From NCBI GenBank assembly GCA_002348045.1, contig DDYO01000251.1:615-13253 (forward strand): a DNA stretch of 12,639 nt. Reading direction: 5' to 3'. Under the pieces are notes generated by a model that was not told the DNA's origin, did no database searches, and was given only the letters and a program-made list of their open reading frames with translations. Below, one piece after another: positions 7,070 to 12,639 of this stretch. Source of the DNA: Anaerolineales bacterium UBA2232 (GTDB lineage Bacteria > Chloroflexota > Anaerolineae > UBA2200). Within the stretch, counting starts at the first letter, position 1. The number at the start of each line of letters is the position of its first letter. Position numbers and translations under genes: made by a program.

Positions 7070-8392
7070 CTAGACTTTTGCCTCTGCCTCGGTGAGGGCC
7101 TGCGCAAAGATCCTCAATCCCTCGTCGACTGTGTTGGCGTCGACGTTGAGGGCGGGCATAAAACGCACCGCGTTCATGCCGCAACCCAGGATGAGGAGCC
7201 GCTTCTCGAAGCACTTTTGCACGACAGCATCGCGCAATTTGGTCGCCACGGCCTTGGTCTGCCGATCCTTAACGAACTCGATCCCCACCATCAGACCCAT
7301 GCCCCTCACATCGCCTATGGACTCGTGCTCTGCCTGCAGGCGGGCCAGCTTTTCCAGGAAGTGCTCTCCCATCCGAACTGCGTTCTGCATGTAGCCGCCC
7401 TCGATCAGGCGGATGGTCGCCATGGCCGCAGCGCACGAGACAGGGTTACCGCCGAAGGTGTTGCCGTGCGCTCCCGGCGGCCACACCATCCACCTCTTCT
7501 GGGCTACCATGGCGCCCAAGGGCATCCCGGACGCGATGCCCTTGGCAATGCAGGTGATGTCTGGGGTGATGCCCCAGTGCTCGATGGCAAACATCTTGCC
7601 AGTGCGGCCAATGCCGGTCTGGATCTCATCCAGAGCCAGCAGGATGCCATGTCGGTCTGCCAGCTCCCGCAGGCGCTGGTGGTACATGGGCGGGGGCACA
7701 ATGTAACCACCCTCGCCTTGAATGGGCTCGACGAAAATCGCGGCTACTTCGTCCGGGGGCACCAGACGGGCAAATATCGTGTCCTCAATGTACTTGACGC
7801 AGTGGACGTCGCAGGCGGGATAGCTCAGATTGAAAGCGCACCGATAGCAGTACCCATAGGGCACGTGGGTGACATTTGGTACGAGAGGCGCAAAACCTCT
7901 CCGGTGGAGGGACTTGCTCGCTCCCAAAGACAGGGAGCCCATGCTTCTGCCGTGGAAGGCGCCCAGAAACGCGATGAAATGGGAACGCCCGGTGGCATAG
8001 CGCGCCAGCTTCAACGCTGCCTCAATGGACTCTGTCCCGGAATTGGTGAAAAAGAGCTGCTTGGGCTCATCTCCAGGAACCAGCGAGTTGAGTTTTTCAG
8101 CAAGCTCAATCTGAACTGGATAGTAAAAGTCCGTGCCGGACATGTGGATGAACTTTTCGGCCTGGTCCTGGATGGCCCTGACAACCTCCGGGTGTGAGTG
8201 TCCGGTAGCCGTAGTGGCGATGCCAGACGTGAAATCAATGAACTGAGCGGCATCGACATCCCAGACCGTGGTTCCGTCACCGTGGTCCATGACAAAGGGG
8301 TAGGAGCGGGTATAAGAAGGCGAGATAGCTGCAGAATCTCTGTGCACATACTCCGTGGCCCTGGGGCCAGGAACCGATTTGTCGATCGCCAT
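7070..8392 (-). CDS. Class III PLP-dependent aminotransferase (4-aminobutyrate/ornithine type)
   Basis: A 440-residue cytoplasmic PLP enzyme. N-terminus PGPRATEYVHRD (8-19), substrate region FTSGIATTATGHSHPEV (54-70), PLP-phosphate loop NSGTESIEAA (117-126), FHGRSMGS (146-153), VEPIQGEGG (221-229), DEIQTGIGRTGK (255-266) with the PLP-ring aspartate, and AKGIASGMPLGA (283-294) with Schiff-base Lys284. TFGGNP (312-317) follows. The group contains 4-aminobutyrate, ornithine and acetylornithine aminotransferases and, in Thermococcales, related amino-acid racemases; the substrate cannot be settled from sequence. An insert with four cysteines (C182, C185, C194, C198) precedes VEP. The start at ATG 8392 rests on AGGAGG with a 9-base spacer; an upstream in-frame ATG at 8452 would add 20 residues between promoter and this site. 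It is monocistronic, with its own promoter. Confidence 0.92.
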   Translation of the reverse strand: MAIDKSVPGPRATEYVHRDSAAISPSYTRSYPFVMDHGDGTTVWDVDAAQFIDFTSGIATTATGHSHPEVVRAIQDQAEKFIHMSGTDFYYPVQIELAEKLNSLVPGDEPKQLFFTNSGTESIEAALKLARYATGRSHFIAFLGAFHGRSMGSLSLGASKSLHRRGFAPLVPNVTHVPYGYCYRCAFNLSYPACDVHCVKYIEDTIFARLVPPDEVAAIFVEPIQGEGGYIVPPPMYHQRLRELADRHGILLALDEIQTGIGRTGKMFAIEHWGITPDITCIAKGIASGMPLGAMVAQKRWMVWPPGAHGNTFGGNPVSCAAAMATIRLIEGGYMQNAVRMGEHFLEKLARLQAEHESIGDVRGMGLMVGIEFVKDRQTKAVATKLRDAVVQKCFEKRLLILGCGMNAVRFMPALNVDANTVDEGLRIFAQALTEAEAKV

Positions 8393-8401
8393 TGATCGTA
8401 T

Positions 8402-8407
8402 CCTCCT
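8402..8407 (-). promoter_or_regulatory. Shine-Dalgarno fixing the aminotransferase start
   Basis: AGGAGG on the minus strand, 9 bases before ATG 8392. It rules in the 440-residue product over the 460-residue reading. Confidence 0.75.
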
Positions 8408-8462
8408 GAATGGACGGCTTTGCTTTCTGCCATACTGCGCGCCATGCGGCACACACAGCGCA

Positions 8463-8490
8463 AGTATAGCCTAGTATCAGGATAGCGCAA
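8463..8490 (-). promoter_or_regulatory. Probable promoter for the aminotransferase gene
   Basis: On the minus strand, TTGCGC (8485-8490), a 16-base spacer and TATACT (8463-8468). The -10 is close to consensus. The leader would be about 65 bases. Confidence 0.6.
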
Positions 8491-8536
8491 AAGCCGAATT
8501 ACAAGAGCGTGAATTCAGTTGATGTGCTTGCAGGTT

Positions 8537-8568
8537 ACAGCCCGGAGCGGCTCACGGCTCCGGGCTGT
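8537..8568 (-). terminator. Hairpin ending the aldolase-dehydrogenase-PTS operon
   Basis: ACAGCCCGGAGC (8537-8548) and GCTCCGGGCTGT (8557-8568) make a perfect 12-bp GC-rich stem with an 8-base loop. It lies about 75 bases past the IID stop and about 45 bases before the aminotransferase promoter, so it separates the two transcription units. No T-run follows, as with the pgk hairpin. Confidence 0.7.
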
Positions 8569-8643
8569 GTTCGTGATGTAGGCCTGTCTTTCCTCGGCCT
8601 CGCCGTTTGGAGCTGGCAATGGGTAACAAGACTCGCGGACGTG

Positions 8644-9477
8644 TTAGCTGAGGAGCCCGAACCATCCTCCCACAAAACCGATGACAAAGATGGCGAGGAT
8701 GATCGTAGGCGCCTTGATGTTGCGTCGAAGGGCTTGCCAGACCCCCATGGTGAGGATTAGCGGTAGAAGGCTGGGCATGATCTTATCCAGGATGTCTTTG
8801 CCCAGCGCTACTTTGGCCTCGCCAGCGGTAAAAGTGATGGGAGTTCCGACGGTCACGAAGCGAGCCGTCATCACCCCCGCTACTACGAGGCCGACGATGG
8901 ACGCTGCTGTTGCCACCGTGAACATCAACCCACCGCCCATGATGCGGTCGATGGCGTCCTGCCCCCAACGGTATCCAGTGATGAAGAACCACCACATGAC
9001 CAACCAGGTGAACGCCGTCATCGCAACCACGTACATGATGGGGCCGAAGAAGTTGCCCTGCTGAGCCCAGCCGATGGCCAGGGCCAGCAAAATGGGGGTG
9101 ACCAGGCCCTGGACGATGGTATCGCCCAGGCCGGCCATGGGGCCCATCATTCCAGTCTTGATGCCGTTGATAGCGTCGTCGCTGATGTCTGCTCCATTTG
9201 CGCGCTGCTCCTCCATGGCGATGACGATGCCGTGGATCAGCGCGCCGAGGGTTGGCTGCGTGTTGAAAAAGATCAGGTGGCGCTTGAGGGCAGCCGAAAT
9301 CTCCTCTTTGGTGGTGTACAGCCGCTCGATGATTGGCACCATCGCGTGAGCGAAACCGGTTGCCTGCAGGCGCTGCCAGTTGTAGAGAGCGTGGGAGAAG
9401 AACTGCCAGTTTACGTACGCCCGAAACAGGTCGCCCTGGGTCACGGTCTTCTTCGCAGGTTGGGTCTGTGCTTCCAT
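8644..9477 (-). CDS. PTS mannose/fructose/sorbose-family transporter subunit IID
   Basis: Integral membrane subunit that forms the sugar channel together with IIC; 277 residues, normal for the family. Family signatures: LQATGFAHAMVPIIERLY (37-54), the helix with HLIFFNTQPTLGALIHG (67-83), and GIKTGMMGPMAGLGDTIVQG (105-124). Several hydrophobic segments follow (about 125-138, 144-168, 184-203, 235-250 and 256-275). The ATG 9475-9477 is supported by GGAGGTGG 7 bases upstream, inside the end of the IIC gene; only two bases separate the IIC stop from this start, so the two are translationally coupled. Substrate specificity cannot be read, though the linked dehydrogenase and aldolase suggest a polyol or ketose. 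It is the last gene of the operon before the hairpin at 8537-8568. Confidence 0.95.
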   Translation of the reverse strand: MEAQTQPAKKTVTQGDLFRAYVNWQFFSHALYNWQRLQATGFAHAMVPIIERLYTTKEEISAALKRHLIFFNTQPTLGALIHGIVIAMEEQRANGADISDDAINGIKTGMMGPMAGLGDTIVQGLVTPILLALAIGWAQQGNFFGPIMYVVAMTAFTWLVMWWFFITGYRWGQDAIDRIMGGGLMFTVATAASIVGLVVAGVMTARFVTVGTPITFTAGEAKVALGKDILDKIMPSLLPLILTMGVWQALRRNIKAPTIILAIFVIGFVGGWFGLLS

Positions 9478-9479
9478 GG

Positions 9480-10226
9480 CTATGCCACCTCCGTTTCCTT
9501 GGGCATGAACTGCACGTACAGAATGGCCATAATCAACCCCATCACTCCGGCCAGCATCAGGTCTTTAGACCCGTAGACCGCCAGCACAAAGCCGATCAGG
9601 TAGAACACCAAGAGCTTGGTGCGACCCATGTACATGAGGAGCATGGCCACGCCCATTGCCGGCAGCATTTTGCCGGTGACCGTAAGGCCTGTTATGGCCT
9701 TTGCGGGCAAGGCAGCCAGGATGCCTGCTACTGCATCGCCGCCGTACATGACCACCAGGAATGCAGGGATGAACCGCAGCGGGAACAGCAGGATCTGGCG
9801 TGGCAGCATGTTGACGAGGGCGACGCCTCGCGGGTTAGCTTCCTCCGCGAAGCGATCCGCCCATTGCGGAAAGAACGAACAGACCGTCATCAGAAACGTG
9901 TTTCCGTACACGCCGATCAGTCCCACCGGAACAGCCACGGCCAACGCCTGTTCGGGGGTGAGATTACCCGTCAGTGCAGCAGCGGTGCCGATGGCGCCCG
10001 CAAAACCAATGTCCGCCGGTGCCGATCCGCCAGCCGAGATCCAGCCGAGGTAAATGACATTGATGGTTGCGCCGACCAGCATACCCTTCAAGGGATCTCC
10101 CATGATGATCCCGATGACGGTGCCAATGATCAGCGGGCGGTTGAATACTGCAAAGCCCACGCCAAACGACCACGTGCTGCTGGCGAAATAGCAGTACAGC
10201 CCTACGAGAATCGCTTTGAGTACCAC
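9480..10226 (-). CDS. PTS mannose/fructose/sorbose-family transporter subunit IIC
   Basis: Integral membrane subunit, 248 residues and highly hydrophobic with many membrane segments. The N-terminus ILVGLYCYFASSTW (6-19) and the stretch RPLIIGTVIGIIMGDPLKGM (30-49), GATINVIYLGWISAGGSAPAD (52-72) are typical of IIC proteins of the mannose/sorbose/N-acetylgalactosamine group. It should work with IID as the translocation channel while IIA and IIB pass phosphate from HPr to the sugar. The start is GTG 10226, supported by AAAGGAG (10235-10241) with an 8-base spacer. It lies 253 bases downstream of the dehydrogenase gene, a wide gap for an operon, with unusual leader sequence. No IIA or IIB gene is visible in the window. 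Confidence 0.94.
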   Translation of the reverse strand: MVLKAILVGLYCYFASSTWSFGVGFAVFNRPLIIGTVIGIIMGDPLKGMLVGATINVIYLGWISAGGSAPADIGFAGAIGTAAALTGNLTPEQALAVAVPVGLIGVYGNTFLMTVCSFFPQWADRFAEEANPRGVALVNMLPRQILLFPLRFIPAFLVVMYGGDAVAGILAALPAKAITGLTVTGKMLPAMGVAMLLMYMGRTKLLVFYLIGFVLAVYGSKDLMLAGVMGLIMAILYVQFMPKETEVA

Positions 10227-10479
10227 GCTTGAGACTCCTTTCTCCTACTAGTCATCGACGCTGCATGTCACGTACACGTCCCTTGCGGACCTGCGCTAGT
10301 AGTCTCACCTCCTTTCTGTCGCCGTCGCTATCCACGAAGGAGGGCACAGCGAGGGATTCATTCACTTGGCACGAATCTGTCTATCCCCGCTGAGGATGAA
10401 AGGGCCTATCCTACCGCTTTGCACCATCGGCCGCACGTGGACCTAGATCCAATCTCCGGGCACTTGTGGTCTGCGAGTG
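10227..10479 (-). other. Intergenic leader before IIC with inverted repeat
   Basis: This gap separates the dehydrogenase from IIC. On the minus strand it contains a full Shine-Dalgarno match (10305-10315), then CTACTAG (10296-10302), 44 bases, then its inverted copy CTAGTAG (10245-10251), directly followed by the working IIC ribosome site. Inside the 44 bases, GTCC-GCAAG-GGAC can form a small stem. A quasi-palindrome TGGACCTAGATCCA (one mismatched pair) lies at 10438-10451, soon after the dehydrogenase stop. I see no convincing promoter; a TAGACA hexamer lacks a matching -10. Only tiny open frames (18-21 codons) without ribosome sites are present. Confidence 0.4.
10305..10315 (-). promoter_or_regulatory. 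Orphan full-length Shine-Dalgarno
   Basis: AAAGGAGGTGA on the minus strand complements the whole usual anti-Shine-Dalgarno tail of 16S rRNA. No ATG, GTG or TTG stands at a workable distance downstream; the GTG inside it has no spacer and would read only 18 codons. Confidence 0.5.
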
Positions 10480-11526
10480 TCACATCGTCAGCACAATGCG
10501 ATACGTGCGGTCCGCGCTACTGGCCAGTTCGAGCGCCTCCTGAATCCTTTCCAGGGGCATTTTCTCCTGAATCAGAGGCTTGACGTCAATCAGGCGCGCC
10601 GACAGCAACTTGGTGGCTACGGTGAAACCGTGCACGTCACCACTGACAGATCCTGTGATCACGATCTGGTTGCGGTGCACATAGTTCGGATCCACGCAGA
10701 GGTCTTCGGCTGGATGGGCCGAGGCGAACAGCATCATGCGGCCCAACGGACCCAGCGCGGCGAGAGCTTGCTTGTTGGCTGCACCCACGCCGATGGCGAC
10801 GATGACAACGTCCGCACCGCGGCCGTCGGTCAAAGCCTTGACGGCCTCAGGGACATCGGTCTCCTTGGGGTTAAAGGCGTAGTGGGCGCCCATCTCCAGC
10901 GCCTTCTTGCAGCGTTCCGGGTCCAGGTCACTGACCATGACCTGGGCGCCGTCGGCCTTGGCAACCAGCATGTTCAACAGGCCCATGGTGCCTCCGCCAA
11001 TAATGAGCACGTCTTCACCCAGCTTGATGTTGAGGCGCCGCTGAGCATGGACCACGCAAGCGGTGGGCTCAGAGAGCGCACCTTCCTCAAACGGTAGATC
11101 GTCAGCCAGCCGGTACAAGCGGTCCGTTGTGGCCAGCTTGTACTCGGCCATGCCCATGGGTCCCCAGAGCCCTTCATACTCCCGGTCGCGTCCGAACACT
11201 TTCTTGCACAGGGTGGTTTCACCGATACGGCAGTAGTGACATTCGCCGCAGCCAGCCGTGCCCACCGCGACCCGGTCCCCAACCTTGAAAATGGTGTCGG
11301 TTCCCGCGCCAATCTCAACGACTTTGCCGCTGTATTCGTGTCCACCGGCAAAGGGCAAAGGCGTTCGCTTGTCGACGCCGGTGAAGGTGCGTTGCTCCCA
11401 GGTACAAATGGCGCACGCATGGACTCTGACCAAGGCCTGCCCAGCTCCTGGCTTTGGTACAGGCACCTCGCGTACCTCAGCCTGACGAACTCCGGTGATT
11501 ACTCCTACTCTCATCATCTCGGCCAT
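10480..11526 (-). CDS. Zinc-dependent medium-chain alcohol/polyol dehydrogenase
   Basis: NAD(P)-dependent oxidoreductase of the MDR superfamily, 348 residues, cytoplasmic. Catalytic zinc site: C41, GGHE (61-64) giving H63 and E64, and E153 in SEPTACVVHA. Structural zinc lobe: C93, C96, C99 and C107 in GCGECHYCRIGETTLC. Rossmann fold: IIGGGTMG (175-182) followed by acidic D200/D202 (VSDLDPER), which favours NAD over NADP. The family includes sorbitol, threonine, galactitol-1-phosphate and L-sorbose-1-phosphate dehydrogenases. Linkage to a PTS suggests a sugar- or polyol-phosphate substrate, which is inference. After C41 the usual GxD is TWE. ATG 11526 has AGGAG 6 bases upstream, overlapping the aldolase stop; the 9-base gap shows tight operon coupling. 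Confidence 0.92.
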   Translation of the reverse strand: MAEMMRVGVITGVRQAEVREVPVPKPGAGQALVRVHACAICTWEQRTFTGVDKRTPLPFAGGHEYSGKVVEIGAGTDTIFKVGDRVAVGTAGCGECHYCRIGETTLCKKVFGRDREYEGLWGPMGMAEYKLATTDRLYRLADDLPFEEGALSEPTACVVHAQRRLNIKLGEDVLIIGGGTMGLLNMLVAKADGAQVMVSDLDPERCKKALEMGAHYAFNPKETDVPEAVKALTDGRGADVVIVAIGVGAANKQALAALGPLGRMMLFASAHPAEDLCVDPNYVHRNQIVITGSVSGDVHGFTVATKLLSARLIDVKPLIQEKMPLERIQEALELASSADRTYRIVLTM

Positions 11527-11535
11527 TTGATGCTC

Positions 11536-12297
11536 CTAACCACTCAGCTTCTTGAGGGCCTGAGCAACCGTGGCGCCTTCGTGGATCACCGCTGAAATGG
11601 CGGCCACCAGGCGGTCTGGGTGCTCATGACGCCAGATATTGTTGCCAAAGGCAACGCCCTTTCCGCCGCCATCGAGACTGCCCTTGACCACTGTCAGCAG
11701 GTCCTCGTCACTGTCCATTTTGGCGCCGCCAAGGATGACCACGGGCACGTAGCAATTCTCGGTCACCATACGGAACGATTCGGCGCTGCCGGTGTACAAG
11801 GTCTTGACAAAGTCACCGCCGCACTCCGCGCCAACGCGGGCGCCACCAGCGATCTTTTCAGGGGTGCGAAACTCGGGACCACCCTGGAAGCCACCCGGAA
11901 CCACCTCGGCCAGAAAGCCCATCTGCCACTTTTTGCACTCGGCGCCCAGGCGACCGGCGTTGATGAGGCTCGTGCGATCGGTTCCGAGGCCGGGGTAGAT
12001 CATGCACTTGACGGCATCCGCTCCCACCGACAAAGCAGTCTCAACCGCGACCTGAAGCATGGGTTCGTCGGCGTTTACCGTCAGGATCAATCCACCGGGG
12101 CCCAGTTCGTCGCTGAAGGCGGTAGCCGTCCCGAGGGTCGTCAGTATGGCGTCGGCACCCGCCGAGACGACCTTGCGGATGAGTTCGCCAGGCTTGATCA
12201 TGCCGGGCAGTGGACGGTCAGACCATGCGGCATGGTCCATGGCCACGATCAGGATTTTCCCATCTTCTCTCAATAGGTGATGCATGCGTCGTTTCAC
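11536..12297 (-). CDS. Class I aldolase of the DhnA/LsrF (DeoC-like) family
   Basis: A 253-residue TIM-barrel aldolase, COG1830-like: relatives include DhnA-type fructose-bisphosphate aldolase, LsrF thiolase and aminodideoxyheptulosonate synthase. Motifs: ILIVAMDHAAW (15-25), DAILTTLGTA (49-58), DAVKCMIYPG (94-103), LAEVVPGGF (129-137), the Schiff-base strand GGDFVKTLYTG with probable Lys165, VVILGGAKM (186-194), and the phosphate-site loop GVAFGNNIWRHEHP (214-227). In relatives the last loop usually reads GRNI(W/F)Q, so Arg-to-Asn is unusual. The start is GTG 12297, with AGGAGG 9 bases upstream; ATG 12285 is too far from that site, and the longer open frame reaching 12474 runs through the promoter. 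It is the first gene of the operon and presumably cleaves a sugar phosphate made by the dehydrogenase, but the substrate is unknown. Confidence 0.9.
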   Translation of the reverse strand: MKRRMHHLLREDGKILIVAMDHAAWSDRPLPGMIKPGELIRKVVSAGADAILTTLGTATAFSDELGPGGLILTVNADEPMLQVAVETALSVGADAVKCMIYPGLGTDRTSLINAGRLGAECKKWQMGFLAEVVPGGFQGGPEFRTPEKIAGGARVGAECGGDFVKTLYTGSAESFRMVTENCYVPVVILGGAKMDSDEDLLTVVKGSLDGGGKGVAFGNNIWRHEHPDRLVAAISAVIHEGATVAQALKKLSG

Positions 12298-12306
12298 GTG
12301 GATAAT

Positions 12307-12312
12307 CCTCCT
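12307..12312 (-). promoter_or_regulatory. Shine-Dalgarno selecting a GTG start for the aldolase
   Basis: AGGAGG on the minus strand, 9 bases before GTG 12297 and 21 bases before ATG 12285. The spacing favours GTG. Confidence 0.7.
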
Positions 12313-12384
12313 CTGTGGTTTGGACAGGAGCGGCGCCAGAGCCCATGCAATGGGGCCAGGTCGCCATGCCTGCACCCTACCATG

Positions 12385-12413
12385 ATTATAGGGAAGAAAG
12401 AGATCCTTGTCCA
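12385..12413 (-). promoter_or_regulatory. Strong sigma70-type promoter of the aldolase-dehydrogenase-PTS operon
   Basis: On the minus strand, TGGACA (12408-12413), a 17-base spacer and a perfect TATAAT (12385-12390). The leader would be about 80 bases. An 8-bp palindrome ACAGCTGT (12427-12434) lies just upstream and a second CAGCTG core at 12466-12471; these might bind a regulator, but the 37-base centre-to-centre distance gives no firm support. Confidence 0.75.
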
Positions 12414-12567
12414 GCACGGCAGACGAACAGCTGTCGCGTCGCCACCAACGTCTCGTCACTGCGACCAGCTGCACTCCGATCTGACGCGTCTAGCTAGCAG
12501 GTTGAGCGTTCATGGTTTCTAACCCCACGGCCGGTGCAGCGTTGCGTGGATCGGCCGCGCGGGGCGC

Positions 12568-12585
12568 AGCCCTACCCCAAGGGCT
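12568..12585. other. Hairpin in the gene-poor right end
   Basis: AGCCCT (12568-12573) and AGGGCT (12580-12585) form a 6-bp stem with a 6-base loop. It lies upstream of the operon promoter. Neither side has a T-run. It could end a minus-strand gene lying to the right of the window, or start an untranslated region. Confidence 0.35.
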
Positions 12586-12609
12586 ATGATCTCCTGGGTA
12601 TGGAGCTCC

Positions 12610-12624
12610 GTGCCTGTTAGGCAC
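12610..12624. other. Second hairpin at the right edge
   Basis: GTGCCT (12610-12615) and AGGCAC (12619-12624) form a 6-bp stem with a 3-base loop. Together with the hairpin at 12568-12585 and GC-rich complementary stretches (CGGCCG-type) around 12525-12562, it makes this end of the window look structured. On the minus strand one frame stays open from the edge to TAG at 12522-12524 (about 39 codons), but it resembles no family I know. Confidence 0.35.
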
Positions 12625-12639
12625 AGTTGAAAACTAGAC

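Noticed and set aside
7052..8197. A 381-codon open frame on the plus strand opposite the aminotransferase gene
   Set aside because: It is antisense to a gene with complete catalytic motifs, has no family resemblance and no ribosome site; long antisense frames are expected at this base composition.
9333..10232. A 299-codon plus-strand open frame opposite IIC/IID
   Set aside because: Low-complexity His/Gln/Arg-rich translation with no motif, antisense to two clear membrane genes.
10227..10479. Small peptides (18-21 codons) in the leader before IIC
   Set aside because: None has a correctly spaced ribosome site; they are expected by chance. The region may still be regulatory.
12427..12471. Two CAGCTG-core sites upstream of the operon promoter as operators
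   Set aside because: Spacing is not an integral number of helical turns, the flanks differ, and no regulator gene is present, so evidence is insufficient for a separate call.
12298..12474. N-terminal extension of the aldolase up to an upstream start
   Set aside because: The extension would run through the -10/-35 promoter and the Shine-Dalgarno, and has no similarity to the family.

Overview
The window looks like a piece of a bacterial chromosome of moderately high GC, with mostly housekeeping genes in the left half and one catabolic operon on the right. No phage, transposon, CRISPR array, tRNA or rRNA is visible. The combination of genes (a pyruvate kinase with a C-terminal PEP-utilising-type extension, a DHH-CBS-CBS-tRNA nucleotidyltransferase fusion, a MutL with a nuclease-type C-terminus, a PspC/LiaF-type membrane protein, and an aminotransferase of a kind I associate with archaea and deep-branching bacteria) would fit Chloroflexota (Anaerolineae-like). 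That placement is an inference from gene content and was not tested.

Left part (1-1589, + strand): the 3' end of pyruvate kinase, then phosphoglycerate kinase with its own promoter-like site, a leader hairpin and a strong Shine-Dalgarno, closed by a perfect 15-bp inverted repeat. Middle (1695-6902): a large minus-strand gene for a DHH phosphoesterase / two CBS / CCA-type nucleotidyltransferase fusion converges on pgk. It diverges from mutL, and the shared 227-bp intergenic region carries one good promoter for each direction. mutL is followed closely by a small PspC-domain membrane protein gene. Next (7070-8490, minus): a class III PLP aminotransferase with its own promoter and Shine-Dalgarno.

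Right part (8537-12413, minus): a self-contained operon transcribed right to left from a near-consensus promoter (12385-12413) and ending at a strong hairpin (8537-8568). Its order is a DhnA/LsrF-type class I aldolase, a zinc-dependent medium-chain dehydrogenase, then the IIC and IID membrane subunits of a mannose/fructose/sorbose-family PTS. This suggests uptake of a sugar or polyol, oxidation or reduction of its phosphate, and aldol cleavage into glycolytic intermediates. The IIA and IIB phosphotransfer subunits normally needed by this PTS family are not in the operon. The 253-bp gap in front of IIC holds a full-length anti-16S Shine-Dalgarno match with no start codon behind it, flanked by an inverted repeat. 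The last ~225 bases contain two hairpins and no recognisable gene.

I did not find a clearly new biological system. The points most worth a second look are the PTS operon lacking IIA/IIB, the odd leader before IIC, and several substitutions at normally conserved motif positions (pyruvate kinase extension, MutL, aldolase, dehydrogenase).
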